DNA from: Kutzneria sp044547355
GTDB lineage: Bacteria > Actinomycetota > Actinomycetes > Mycobacteriales > Pseudonocardiaceae
DNA length: 64,000 nt
Direction of reading: 5' to 3'
Assembly: GCF_044547355.1 (NCBI RefSeq)
Contig: NZ_JBIUAG010000033.1
Coordinates: 60,876 to 124,875, forward strand
The notes beneath the pieces are model-generated. The model saw only the letters and a list, made by a program, of their open reading frames with translations, was not told the origin of the DNA and ran no database searches. Below are positions 42,105 through 52,002 of this stretch, one piece after another; position 1 is the stretch's first letter; every line of letters starts with the position of its first letter. Both the position numbers and the translations under genes were made by a program.

Positions 42105-45100
42105 GCGCTCGTCCTCTCCAACGCGACGGAAAGCAGTCCGGGCGGGGCGCTCGCGGTCGGCCGCGCCGCGTCCGACCCGGTCACCTGGACCCACACCTGG
42201 CCGGCCTGGTCCAGACCGGCAAGGGCCAGGTCGTCGAACATGCTGCGGCCGGTGTTGACCTGGCCGTCCTCGCCGATCTCGGCGGTGGACAGCTCGCGCA
42301 GCAGCACCACCGGGTGCGGCTCGTCGCGCACGTCGAGCACCTTGAAGTTGGTGCCCGGCACGAACAGCACCTGGTCCTCCACCGACGGGTCGATCAGCTG
42401 GGTGCGCCGGGCGGTCATCGACCACACCCGGAACTCCACCTCGCCCGGCACGGCCGGCCGGCCGGCCGTGGTGGCGGTGAGGAAAGCCCATTCGCTGACC
42501 AGCAGGCGATCGCGGTACCAGTCCAGTTCGGACGGTCCGGCCACCGCCCACAGCTGGGCCGCGCCACGGTAGGAGGGCAGCCGCTTCAGGCCGGAGGTGA
42601 CCACCCGGGCCAGCGGCACGTGCGGGCCGGGGGCGGCCGAGCGGACCGCCTCGTCCACGCCCGCGCTGTCGCCGGTCAGGTAGAGGCGGACGCCGACCAG
42701 GTCGGCCAGCACCTCGTCGGCCTGCGTGCCGACGCGCAGGCCCGGCACCTGGGACAGCATCCGGGAGACGGTGCTGGCGGCCACGTCGTACTGGGAGCTC
42801 AGGGCCTTGCGCAGCCAGGTCCGCTCCTCGCCCAGGCCCCGGGCCGGCGGCACCGCGCAGGCGGCCGCGGCCGGCACCGGCTGCACCGCGACGGCCTTGG
42901 CCGCGGCGGCTTCCGGTGCGGCGGCAACGGGTTCGGGCTCTCGCGCCGGGGCCGGCTCCGGCAGCGGCTCGGGCTCCAGGATCGCCGCCGCGTCGGGCTG
43001 CGGGGCCGCCTCGGGCTGGGACGTCGACTGGGACGTCGACTGGGACGTCGGCTGGGGCTGGGGGGCGGGGACGGCGATGGAGGCGAAGTCGATGCCGAAG
43101 TCCGGCACCGAGGACTCCAGCCGCAGCCCGGTCGGCATGGCCGCCGGCGGCGCGTCGACCGCGGCGGTGACGACCGGGGCCGGGGCCGCGTCGGGCAGCG
43201 GCTCGGCGGCGACCGGCCCCGCGGCAACCGGCTCGGCGGCACTCGGCTCAGCGGCGATCGTCTGGGCGGCAACGGGTTCGGCAACGGGTTCAGCGACGGC
43301 CGCCGGGATGACCGGCTCGGCCACCACGGCGACCGGCGCGCCGGCGGCCGGCTCGGAGACAACCAGTTCGGCGACCGGCGACTCGGCGTCCGGCGACTCG
43401 AACACCGACAGTTCAACAGCTTCGGCGGCGGGAGCCGGCTCGGGCTCGTCCCCGACCACACCGCCGGCCAGACCGATCACCGACGACTCCAGCACGATGT
43501 CCGTGCCGGCCAAGGCGATCGCCGGCCGCGAGGGCTCGGCGACAGCGACCTCCCCAGCAGCGGGCTCAGTGACAACCGGCTCAGTGACAACGGGTTCCGG
43601 GGCGGCGGGCGCCTGGGCGGTGAACGGCGCGGACTGGGTGGGCGCGTCGAGCTCGTCGCCCTCGACCACGTCGGCGTCCTCGATCATGTCGGCCGACACG
43701 ATCACGGTGGCCTCGACCGGGGCGTCCACCGACGCGGCCGGCAGCGCGGGCAGGGCCAGCCGCGGGGCCATCATCTCGACGCCGTGGTCGGCCGGCAGCT
43801 CCACGGACTCGGCGGTCCAGCGGCCGGGCACGGACTCGACGACCATGCCCCGCGCCGGCAGCGCGGGCACGTGGTGGCTGTTGGCGATCAGCACGGCCGC
43901 CGGCAGCACCCGGAACATGCGGCGCATGGCCGGATCCATGGTGGCCAGGATCTCCCCGGCCAGGGCCTGCATCCGGTCGGTCAGGTGCCGCGAGGAGGTG
44001 TCGAACACGACGGCGGCGTGCCGGGGGTCGATGGGCGCGGTGCGCACGTGGTCGGCGTTGACCGGGGCCACCGGCGGCCGCAGCCACAGTCCACTCTGGA
44101 CGATCTCGACCACGGCATCGGTGGCGTACCAGTAGACGCCGGGCGAGAGCTCCGATGCGCCGGCCACGGGCGCGTCGTAGGAGACCAGCTGCGGCGGCAG
44201 GGTCCGGCCGGCGGCCGCGGCGCGCGGCTGGTAGCGGAGCTCGCGGGCGAAGGACCGCCAGCCGAGGCCGCCGTCGGGCGAGACGACGTGCAGCGTGCCC
44301 GCGGTGGACGGCATGCCGGCGTAGAAGGTGACCGGCGCGCCGAGCTGGTCCGCAAGCGCTTGCCCCACCGAGGAACGCAGCACCTCGACCGGTCCGTACT
44401 GGACGAAGCGGACCCGGTCCCGGCTCTCCGGCGGCACCGAGTGGCAGAACCGGGCGATCTCGGCCATCGGCACCGGCCGCGAGTTCGGCGACCCCAGCAC
44501 CACGGTCAGCACGTCCGAGCGCGGCACCAGCCCGGAGATCAGCAGCGCCCGCTGGTCGTCGGCCGACTCCAGCGGCCGGATCCACACGCCGGACGGCAGC
44601 GGCTCGACCACGCTGACCGGGCCGGGCTGCCAGATCTGCTCGGTGCCGGGGTAGGTCCAGTCGGGGATCGGGAACCGGCGCGAATCCTGTTGCGGCGCAC
44701 GGCCCCGCCGGAAGCCCACCCACCCGACGCCCTGCAGCGCCGAGCTGAACAGCGCGCCGCCGGGGGCCATCACCACGTCGCCGTCCGGCACCACGACCGG
44801 GCAGTTCAGCCGCTCGGCCAGCCACTGGCCGGTCATCACGGCCGCGTCCCGGGAATGCCGGCCCAGCACCAGCCGGTAGCCGCCGCGGCGGCGGCCCAGC
44901 AGCGCGGCGACCGCGTGCCACAGCTCGATCGGCCCGTCCGGCGGCACGTCGGCGACGACCACGGTGTGGTCGGGGTCCCGCGCGATCGTGCGGGCGAAGG
45001 CCAGCGCACGGGGGTTCAGGTGCCCCTCGATGTGCAGCAGCAGCGCGTGTCCCGCGTCGACGCACGCGACCCGCGGCAGCGTCGGCGTGCCGTCGGCGCC

Positions 45101-45139
45101 GCCGACGGCCCAGGTGCGCAGCCTCTCGCCCAGCATCAT
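42101..45139 (-). CDS. T7SS-locus ART-fold-like protein (large paralogue)
   Basis: 1012 residues. The N-terminal region (about 1-400) carries DVLTVVLGSPN and DRVRFVQYGPVE, shared with the 5299-7605 protein. A long Ala/Pro/Glu linker is built from EPVVTEPVVTEP and AAEPSAAEPVAAGP units. The C-terminal domain follows the ART layout: RLPSYRG with Arg858, FLTATT, VWSMTARRTQLI and DQVLFVPGTNFKVL. The ExE region reads Glu921-Asp-Gln923, so the second catalytic Glu is missing. It is encoded between EccB and the EccA-like gene with 1-bp and 4-bp junctions, so it is an integral part of the secretion operon. A role as structural or substrate-binding component is more likely than enzyme activity. Confidence 0.78.
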   Translation of the reverse strand: MMLGERLRTWAVGGADGTPTLPRVACVDAGHALLLHIEGHLNPRALAFARTIARDPDHTVVVADVPPDGPIELWHAVAALLGRRRGGYRLVLGRHSRDAAVMTGQWLAERLNCPVVVPDGDVVMAPGGALFSSALQGVGWVGFRRGRAPQQDSRRFPIPDWTYPGTEQIWQPGPVSVVEPLPSGVWIRPLESADDQRALLISGLVPRSDVLTVVLGSPNSRPVPMAEIARFCHSVPPESRDRVRFVQYGPVEVLRSSVGQALADQLGAPVTFYAGMPSTAGTLHVVSPDGGLGWRSFARELRYQPRAAAAGRTLPPQLVSYDAPVAGASELSPGVYWYATDAVVEIVQSGLWLRPPVAPVNADHVRTAPIDPRHAAVVFDTSSRHLTDRMQALAGEILATMDPAMRRMFRVLPAAVLIANSHHVPALPARGMVVESVPGRWTAESVELPADHGVEMMAPRLALPALPAASVDAPVEATVIVSADMIEDADVVEGDELDAPTQSAPFTAQAPAAPEPVVTEPVVTEPAAGEVAVAEPSRPAIALAGTDIVLESSVIGLAGGVVGDEPEPAPAAEAVELSVFESPDAESPVAELVVSEPAAGAPVAVVAEPVIPAAVAEPVAEPVAAQTIAAEPSAAEPVAAGPVAAEPLPDAAPAPVVTAAVDAPPAAMPTGLRLESSVPDFGIDFASIAVPAPQPQPTSQSTSQSTSQPEAAPQPDAAAILEPEPLPEPAPAREPEPVAAAPEAAAAKAVAVQPVPAAAACAVPPARGLGEERTWLRKALSSQYDVAASTVSRMLSQVPGLRVGTQADEVLADLVGVRLYLTGDSAGVDEAVRSAAPGPHVPLARVVTSGLKRLPSYRGAAQLWAVAGPSELDWYRDRLLVSEWAFLTATTAGRPAVPGEVEFRVWSMTARRTQLIDPSVEDQVLFVPGTNFKVLDVRDEPHPVVLLRELSTAEIGEDGQVNTGRSMFDDLALAGLDQAGQVWVQVTGSDAARPTASAPPGLLSVALERTSA

Positions 45140-45140
45140 C

Positions 45141-46496
45141 TCACTGCCCTCCTTGGGTGTTCGCCGTCAGGACGGCCTGCCCCGTCACCAGGTTCGGTCC
45201 GGACGGCAGCGCGTCCAGGACCTCCTTGGGCATGCCGACGGCGGTGCCACCGACGCCCAGCGCGCCGAAGGCCTGCTGCGCGACGCGGAACTTCTCGCCG
45301 AGATCGGTGATCAGGTAGTAGACCCGCTGGTCGGCCTGCTGCGGCGCGGGCTCGCTGACCGCGATCAGGCCCCGCCCGGCCGGCACGTTCATGGTGATCC
45401 GGCCGGCCGACACCGACAGCGGCTCGGTGACCAGGAAGCCGGCGCTGACCGTGTCGCCCGAGGACTTCTGCCGCACGCACACCGCGGCGTCGTCCGAGGT
45501 GTAGGTCTTGGCCGTCACCACGTTCGGCATCCCTTGCAGCGTCGAGCTGTCCGCCGACTGCGGCAGCTCGGCCAGCGCCGAGGTGCTGATCTCCCGCGGC
45601 GCGTGCGCCCCGGACTTGGCTTCCAGCAGGGCAAGCGCGGTGTCGTTGACCGGCGCGATGCCGTCCTTGCGCAGCACGTAGGTCTGCTTGTCCCCGCCCA
45701 CCACGGAATCCAGCAGGTCGCCGACCCTGGTCGGCTGCCCGTCGACCACCGGGCCGGGCTGGCCGGCGTCCTCGATCGCCGGCACGTCCAGGGTCTGCCC
45801 CAGGTGCAGCTGGTGGATCCACGCGGTCGGCACCAGGGCCGGCGGGGTGTCGCCCAGCGCCAGCGCCACCAGGGCGTTGTGCGAGCCGATCGGGTAGATC
45901 GTGTTGCGCCACACCACGTAGTTGACGTGATCCTGGCCCTGCACCAGGAACTTGGCGTCGGCCGGCATCAGCGTGCTCGGCGTCGCCGGGTCCAGGTCGA
46001 CCCGCATGGACGGCTCGTCCGCGCCCGGGGCCGCGCACAGCGACCACTGCGCCGGCAGCATGTCCTGGGCGCGGGGCACCGAGTCGGGCGCGCCGGGGAT
46101 GCCGACCGCGCGGCCGTGCGGCACGCCGACCAGCGAGTTGCGCGAGACCGACGTGAAGGCGCCGGTGGTGTTGGTGCCGGCGAAGAACAGCATCGCCGAC
46201 GCGGAGTTCAGGGTCGGGTAGAGCGTGCCGTTGATGTAGAGGTACCGGTTGCCGGTCTCCTTCTCCACCACGATCGCGCCGGGTTTCTTGTACGCGTCGT
46301 TGCCGCCCGGGTTGATCAGGCCGTATACCGCGAACCCGCCGCACAGCAGCACCGCGACCAGCACGCCCCACATCAGGCCGAGCGAGGACCGGCGCAGCGG
46401 CGGCTCGCCGCGGCCGGGGTCGCCGGTGGTCAGGGCGCTGGCCAGGCGGGAGGCGACGAACTGGTACGCCTGGACGTGATCGCGTCGAGTCTGCAT
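45141..46496 (-). CDS. eccB: T7SS core membrane protein EccB
   Basis: 451 residues. The short cytoplasmic N-terminus starts MQTRRDHVQAYQFVASRL, the classic EccB opening. One membrane helix follows (LGLMWGVLVAVLLCGGFAVY, about 38-58), then a large extracytoplasmic region with YLYINGTLYPTLNSASAMLF and the repeated beta domains of this family. EccB sits in the ESX membrane complex with EccC and EccD and projects outside the cell. The gene is 3 bp after eccD and 1 bp before the ART-like gene, so it is part of one tightly packed unit. Confidence 0.95.
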   Translation of the reverse strand: MQTRRDHVQAYQFVASRLASALTTGDPGRGEPPLRRSSLGLMWGVLVAVLLCGGFAVYGLINPGGNDAYKKPGAIVVEKETGNRYLYINGTLYPTLNSASAMLFFAGTNTTGAFTSVSRNSLVGVPHGRAVGIPGAPDSVPRAQDMLPAQWSLCAAPGADEPSMRVDLDPATPSTLMPADAKFLVQGQDHVNYVVWRNTIYPIGSHNALVALALGDTPPALVPTAWIHQLHLGQTLDVPAIEDAGQPGPVVDGQPTRVGDLLDSVVGGDKQTYVLRKDGIAPVNDTALALLEAKSGAHAPREISTSALAELPQSADSSTLQGMPNVVTAKTYTSDDAAVCVRQKSSGDTVSAGFLVTEPLSVSAGRITMNVPAGRGLIAVSEPAPQQADQRVYYLITDLGEKFRVAQQAFGALGVGGTAVGMPKEVLDALPSGPNLVTGQAVLTANTQGGQ

Positions 46497-46499
46497 GCC

Positions 46500-47984
46500 T
46501 CAGCCCGCCAGCGCCCGGAAGAACTGGTAGGCGTTCAGCACCACCAGCAGCAGCGGGACAAGGGCGATCGCGGTCCACAGCTCGGCAATGTCGGCGAACT
46601 GGCCCCAGACCGGCAGCAGCCGGGTCTGCGGCAGCCGCCACGCGCCGATGACCAGCAGCGCCACCGCGAGCAGCACGCCGACCAGCAGGCCGATGCGGCC
46701 TATTGGGGTCAGGGAGAAGGCGTAGGCCAGCACCACCGCGGTGAGGATCAGCGCGCCGGCCCAGACGGTCGCGCCGCGCTGCCACACCGACAGCAGCGAC
46801 TTGGCCCGCAGCAGGCAGGCCAGCCCGAACACCAGCGGCAGCACCCAGCCGATCCAACCGTCCACAGTGGTCAGAACCACGCTGTCCAGCAGGGCCAGCA
46901 CCGAGGAGGCGACCACCACCGCGGTCAGGTAGCCGTCGGCCAGCGCGGAGCGGGCGGCGATCGCCGACGCCGGCGCGGGGTCGATGTCCTGCTGGAGTTC
47001 CTCGGTGGTGCGCGGCAGGGTCGGCACGCGCAGCCGGGCCAGCCGGGCCGCCACCCGCGCGCCGAACGTGGCGAACAGGAACAGCGCCACCGCGACGATG
47101 CTGACCGCGCCGGGGGTGTCGGCGGAGGTGCCGGTCCGCAGCACCGAGCCGAGGATCGCGCACAGGCCGAGCAGCGCGGCGGTGCCGTAGATCGCGATGC
47201 CGCCCCTGGTCGCGGCGGCCAGGGCGCAGGCGACCAGCACCACGCAGATGCCGGCGAGCAGAACTCCGGACGGCTGCGGGGAGAACAGGTTCGCGGCGTC
47301 CTGCTGGCCGACCAGGCCGGCGGCCCCCGCGAAGGCGCAGGCGGCGATACCGCCCACAAAGGACAGTGGCGCGTCGTGGGTGATCTCGTTGATGGCCACC
47401 GCGCCGCCGCCAAGCGCCAGCGCGATCACTCCACAGTAGACGGCCAGCAGGCCACCGGGGCCGCCGGCCAGCAGCGAGGCGACGCCCAGCGCGACGGCGG
47501 CCAGCACGGCCAGGCCGATCAGCGTGCGGCGGGTCGACTCCGGACGCCAGCGGTCCGACCGGGCGGCGATGGCGTCGGCGATGCCGTCGGCCAGGTCGTC
47601 GTAGGTCAGCTCGGGAATCGGGGCCTCGGCGGCCCGCAGGTAGAGCACGTCGCCGTCGCGCAGCTCGGCCTGCTCCGGGGTCTCGTCCAGGTCCAGCGGC
47701 GGCTCGCCGAGGCGCTGCAACACCCAGTCCCGGCCCTCGGCCTGGCCCCGGTTGACGTGCTTGGCCAGCACCGGCACCAGCAGGCCGAGCGTGGCGGCGG
47801 ACGGGATGGCCAGGTCGGCCCGGCCGTCCGGGCCGTGCACCGTGATGCGGCACAGGTCGGCCGGGCCGGATCCGCCGCCGCCCAGCGGAATCTGCTCGAC
47901 GGCGCCCTCCGCCACGGCAACCATCTGCCCGTGGGGCGCGGCCGGGAACGACGCGTCGGCGCCGATCGCTTCCGTTGGCCTCAT
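46500..47984 (-). CDS. eccD: T7SS core membrane protein EccD
   Basis: 494 residues. The cytoplasmic N-terminus carries a ubiquitin-like (YukD-type) domain (about 40-120: LCRITVHGPDGRADLAIPSA; DGDVLYLRAAEAP). About 11 membrane helices follow from residue 150 to the end (for example TLIGLAVLAAVALGVASLLA). EccD forms the membrane vestibule of the ESX complex. Spacing to eccB is 3 bp. No EccE or mycosin gene follows anywhere in this locus. Confidence 0.94.
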   Translation of the reverse strand: MRPTEAIGADASFPAAPHGQMVAVAEGAVEQIPLGGGGSGPADLCRITVHGPDGRADLAIPSAATLGLLVPVLAKHVNRGQAEGRDWVLQRLGEPPLDLDETPEQAELRDGDVLYLRAAEAPIPELTYDDLADGIADAIAARSDRWRPESTRRTLIGLAVLAAVALGVASLLAGGPGGLLAVYCGVIALALGGGAVAINEITHDAPLSFVGGIAACAFAGAAGLVGQQDAANLFSPQPSGVLLAGICVVLVACALAAATRGGIAIYGTAALLGLCAILGSVLRTGTSADTPGAVSIVAVALFLFATFGARVAARLARLRVPTLPRTTEELQQDIDPAPASAIAARSALADGYLTAVVVASSVLALLDSVVLTTVDGWIGWVLPLVFGLACLLRAKSLLSVWQRGATVWAGALILTAVVLAYAFSLTPIGRIGLLVGVLLAVALLVIGAWRLPQTRLLPVWGQFADIAELWTAIALVPLLLVVLNAYQFFRALAG

Positions 47985-48057
47985 GCTGACGTAGCTCCTG
48001 TCGCGGATCCGTGGCTGTGGGACGGTTTCGGGGTCGGGTCATGACGTGGTCTGGACA

Positions 48058-51000
48058 TCACGCCATCCCGGTTTGCAGGAGACGCACGTCACGTCGGGTC
48101 ACCAGCTGGGCGCGGCCCGGGGGCAGCTGCCGCGGCTTGGCCTCGCCGAGGAACTTGCCCTCCTCCTTGGGATAGCTCAGCAACACACCGGGGTTGCCCA
48201 GCTCCCACATGCGGCGCAGCAGCGGATCCATCATCGCCCGCATCGCGCCGGAGGTGCTGCGCGCGATGACCACGTGCAGGCCGATGCTGGCGCCGTGGGC
48301 CAGCAGCGGGATCAGCGGCTGCATCGGGGAGGCCATGCCGCCGCCGGACATGAACAGGTCGTAGTCGTCGATCAGCACGAACAGCTGCGGCCCGGTCCAC
48401 CAGTCCCGCTTGGGCAGCCGGTCCGGGGTGATCTCCGGGCCGGGCATGCGGCGGGTCATCGACACGCCGGCGTTCCCGATGAGGTCGTTGAGCGCGTCCG
48501 GGTCGACGGCGTAGCCGATCCGGTAGGCCTCGGGCACGTCCTCGTGCAGCTGCCGCCGGGTGTCGGCGAGCAGGATGCGCGCCTCGGTCGGGCTGTAGCG
48601 GGAGATCACGTTGCGGGCGATCAGCCGCAGCATGTTGGTCTTGCCGGTCTCGGTGTCGCCGAACACCGACAGGTGCGGCGTCACGTCGAAGTCGTGCCAC
48701 ACCGGGGCCAGGCGCTGCTCGTCGAGGCCGACGCAGAACCGCGCGTCGGTGGGCTGCGGGGCCGGCAGGTCGGCGACCGGCAGCTTGGTCGGCAGCAGCC
48801 GGACCTCGGGCGCGGCCGGGCCGGCCCAGAAGGTGCCGATCTCCTCCACCGCCGCCTTGGTCGCGGTGGTCAGGTCGTCGGTGGCCGAGGAGCTGTCGAT
48901 GCGCGGCAGGCCGGCCAGGAAGTGGAACTTGGCGCTGGTCAGGCCGCGGCCGGCCTGCTCGGGCACGCGGGCGGCGACCCTGGCCCCGAGCTCGGACTCC
49001 ATCGGGTCGCCCAGCCGCAGCTCCAGCTTGGTGCCCAGCACGTCGCGCATCGCCGGCCGGATCTCCGACCAGCGGTTGGTGGCGATCACCACGTGCAGGC
49101 CGAAGGCCAGGCCGCGGGCGGCCAGCTCGGTGATGCGCGGCTCCAGGTCGGCGAAGTCGGACTTGACGGTGTTCCAGCCGTCCACCACGAGGAAGACGTC
49201 GCCGTTGGGGTCCTGGATGCGGCCGCTGGTGCGGCCCTGCCGGTAGGCGACCATGGAGTCGATGCCCAGCTGGGCGAAGATCTGCTCGCGGCGCTCCAGC
49301 AGCTGCGCCAGCTCCTCGATGGTCCGCAGCACCCGGTCGCGTTCCAGCCGGGTGGCCACCGAGCCGACGTGCGGCAGGCCCGCGGTGGAGACCAGACCGC
49401 CGCCGGCCAGGTCCAGGCAGTAGAACTGGACCTCCTCGGCGGTGTGGGTCAGGGCCAGCGACAGCATCAGCGTGCGCAGCAGCGTGGACTTGCCCGACTG
49501 CGGCGCGCCGACCAGTCCGATGTGGCCGTTCGCACCCGAAAGATCGGCCACCAGCAGCTCGCGGATCTGCTCGTAGGGCCGGTCCACGATGCCCAGCGGC
49601 ACCCGCAGCGAGCGGGTCGCCGGGTGGTCCAGCGCGGTCATGCCGCGCACCGGGTCCGGCACGATGCCCGGCAGCAGCTCGTCCAGGCTGGGCGAGGCCG
49701 ACAGCGGCGGCAGCCACACCTGGCGCGCCGGCGGGCCCTGCTCGACCAGCCGGTCGATCAGCACGTCCATCAGGCTGTCCTCGCCGTCGCCGGCCGACTC
49801 CTGGCGCACCTGCGCGGCCTGCTCCGGCTGGTCGTCCTCGGGACGGCGGATCCGGCCCGGCATGAGCCCGAACGGCGCGACCTCACCGACCACTTTGGAC
49901 TGCGCCGCGGGCGAGGTGTCCGGGCCGTCCGGGCACGGGCCGGAGACGTAGGCCGCCTTGAACCGCACCAGGTTGGTGGTGTCGATCTTGAGGTAGCCGT
50001 GGCCGGGCGCCGAGGGCAGCTCGTAGGCGCTGGCCACGCCGATGACGCTGCGGGACTCCATGGCCGAGAAGGTGCGCAGCGCGATCCGGTAGGACAGGTG
50101 GCCCTCGACGCGGTGGATGCGGCCCTCGTCCAGCCGCTGCGAGGCCAGCAGCAGGTGCACGCCCAGCGACCGGCCCAACCGTCCGATCTGGACGAACAGG
50201 TCCATGAACTCCGGCTTGGAGGTCAGCAGCTCGGAGAACTCGTCCACCACCACGAACAGCACCGGGAACGGCGCCAGCTGGGTGCCGGCGGCCCTGGCCT
50301 TCTCGTAGTCGTACAGCGAGGAGTAGCCGTGCTGGCGCAGGAACTCCTGCCGCCGGTTCATCTCGCCCTGCAACGAGTCCTGCATGCGGTCGACCAGGGG
50401 CAGCTCGTCCTGGAGGTTGGTGATCACCGCCGAGGTGTGCGGCAGCTTGTCCATGCCCATGAACGTGGCGCCGCCCTTGAAGTCGACCAGCACCATGTTC
50501 AGCACTTCCGAGGAGTGCGTGGCGGCCAGGCCGATCACCAGTGTGCGCAGGAACTCCGACTTGCCCGAGCCGGTGGCGCCGATCAGCACGCCGTGCGGGC
50601 CCATGCCGCCCTGCGCCGACTCCTTGATGTCCAGCTCGACGACCTCGCCGTTCTCGGTGACGCCGACCGGCACCACCAGCCGCGCCCGCTGGTTGCGCCG
50701 CGGCCGCCACTGCGCCTGCACGTCGAAGCCGCGCGCGTCCCGGATGCCCAGCAGCGCGGTCAGGTCGAAGTTGCTCTCCAGCGGCTGCTCGATCAGGTCG
50801 ACCGTGCCGTTGGTGCGCATCGGGGCCAGCAGCCGGGCCACGTTCTCCGCCCCGGCCACCGACAGCCGGTCCACCTCGGCCGTGCCGGTCGACTCGCCGG
50901 CCGGGAACTCGACCTGGTCGCCGGACACGGTCAGCCGCAGCACGTCCGGGCCGCCGTGCATGCCGCCGGTCACGTCCAGCAGCACCAGGTTACGCAGGCC

Positions 51001-52002
51001 GGTGTCCAGCAGCCGCGAGTGCTCGGGGATCTGCACCCGGTGCGCCACCAGGACGTGGAAGGGCTCGTTGGGGCCGGGCGGCACCGTGCGGTCGAAGTCG
51101 GGCCGGTCGGTCACCGACGGGCCGAGCAGGTCCATCAGCGTGTCGTGGTCGCCGGACACCATGCGCACCGGGCCGGCCTCGTCCCGCGCGGTCGCGTGCG
51201 TGAGGTGCGGCAGCCACTTGCACCAGTCCCACTCGGCCCGGCCGGGCTCGTCGGTCAGGATCGAGATCCGCAGGTCGTCCGGCGAGTGCAGCACCGCCAG
51301 CTGGCACAGCATGGCCCGCACCAGCGCGAGCACCGGGCCGGCCTCGCCGGCGAACTCCACACTCGTGAAACTGCGCAGCCCCACCGCGATCGGCAGGTCC
51401 GACACGGTCCGGTAGGCGCGGATGAAGCGGCGCAGGGCGATCGCCGTCAGCGGCTCCAGGTCCTCGATCGGACGGGTGCGCGGCGGCACGAACTCCAGGG
51501 CCGCGCGCTGCGCCCCCAGGCCGATCCGCACCCGGCCGAAGTCCTCGTGGCTGGCGCGGCGCTCCCACAGCCGCGGGCCGGACACCAGCGACCACAGCGA
51601 GGAGGGTTCCGGGTTGTCCCAACGGGACGCGGCGCGCTGCTCGTCGGCCGCGGCGCGGGCCTGGCCGCGCAGCTGCGCGAGGTAGCGGAGGTAGTCCCGG
51701 CGCTCGGCGCGCATCTTGCGCTTGCGCTCCATGCCCTGGCGCCCCAACTGGGTGACGCTCATGGACACCATGGAGACGCCCATCATGCCGGACATCATGT
51801 AGACGGTCGGGGAGCTGCCGGCGATGGAGAACATCATCACCATCGCGGCGCTGCCCAGGCCCATCGGCAGGTACACCATCGCCGAGCCGAAGTCGAGACT
51901 GGCGGGCTCACCCAGCACGGGCGGCTCGGCCAGCTCCACCTCCCCGGCCGGGAGGGCGGGGCCGGCGACGCGCTGCGATCGTTTGACGATCACGATGCTC
52001 AT
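48058..52002 (-). CDS. eccC: T7SS motor ATPase EccC (EccCa/EccCb fused)
   Basis: About 1314 residues with two N-terminal membrane helices (MVYLPMGLGSAAMVMMFSIA and the next segment) and three FtsK/SpoIIIE-type ATPase domains. Walker A motifs are GATGSGKSE (Lys481), GAPQSGKST (Lys838) and GDTETGKTN (Lys1121). Walker B motifs are LFVVVDEF, VFLVVDGW and LFVLIDDYD. All three P-loops are intact. I start at the ATG at 52002 (MSIVIVKRSQR), which has GGAG upstream; an in-frame TTG at 52032 adds ten residues. EccC binds substrate tails and drives export. It is the first gene of the minus-strand operon. Confidence 0.96.
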   Translation of the reverse strand: MSIVIVKRSQRVAGPALPAGEVELAEPPVLGEPASLDFGSAMVYLPMGLGSAAMVMMFSIAGSSPTVYMMSGMMGVSMVSMSVTQLGRQGMERKRKMRAERRDYLRYLAQLRGQARAAADEQRAASRWDNPEPSSLWSLVSGPRLWERRASHEDFGRVRIGLGAQRAALEFVPPRTRPIEDLEPLTAIALRRFIRAYRTVSDLPIAVGLRSFTSVEFAGEAGPVLALVRAMLCQLAVLHSPDDLRISILTDEPGRAEWDWCKWLPHLTHATARDEAGPVRMVSGDHDTLMDLLGPSVTDRPDFDRTVPPGPNEPFHVLVAHRVQIPEHSRLLDTGLRNLVLLDVTGGMHGGPDVLRLTVSGDQVEFPAGESTGTAEVDRLSVAGAENVARLLAPMRTNGTVDLIEQPLESNFDLTALLGIRDARGFDVQAQWRPRRNQRARLVVPVGVTENGEVVELDIKESAQGGMGPHGVLIGATGSGKSEFLRTLVIGLAATHSSEVLNMVLVDFKGGATFMGMDKLPHTSAVITNLQDELPLVDRMQDSLQGEMNRRQEFLRQHGYSSLYDYEKARAAGTQLAPFPVLFVVVDEFSELLTSKPEFMDLFVQIGRLGRSLGVHLLLASQRLDEGRIHRVEGHLSYRIALRTFSAMESRSVIGVASAYELPSAPGHGYLKIDTTNLVRFKAAYVSGPCPDGPDTSPAAQSKVVGEVAPFGLMPGRIRRPEDDQPEQAAQVRQESAGDGEDSLMDVLIDRLVEQGPPARQVWLPPLSASPSLDELLPGIVPDPVRGMTALDHPATRSLRVPLGIVDRPYEQIRELLVADLSGANGHIGLVGAPQSGKSTLLRTLMLSLALTHTAEEVQFYCLDLAGGGLVSTAGLPHVGSVATRLERDRVLRTIEELAQLLERREQIFAQLGIDSMVAYRQGRTSGRIQDPNGDVFLVVDGWNTVKSDFADLEPRITELAARGLAFGLHVVIATNRWSEIRPAMRDVLGTKLELRLGDPMESELGARVAARVPEQAGRGLTSAKFHFLAGLPRIDSSSATDDLTTATKAAVEEIGTFWAGPAAPEVRLLPTKLPVADLPAPQPTDARFCVGLDEQRLAPVWHDFDVTPHLSVFGDTETGKTNMLRLIARNVISRYSPTEARILLADTRRQLHEDVPEAYRIGYAVDPDALNDLIGNAGVSMTRRMPGPEITPDRLPKRDWWTGPQLFVLIDDYDLFMSGGGMASPMQPLIPLLAHGASIGLHVVIARSTSGAMRAMMDPLLRRMWELGNPGVLLSYPKEEGKFLGEAKPRQLPPGRAQLVTRRDVRLLQTGMA

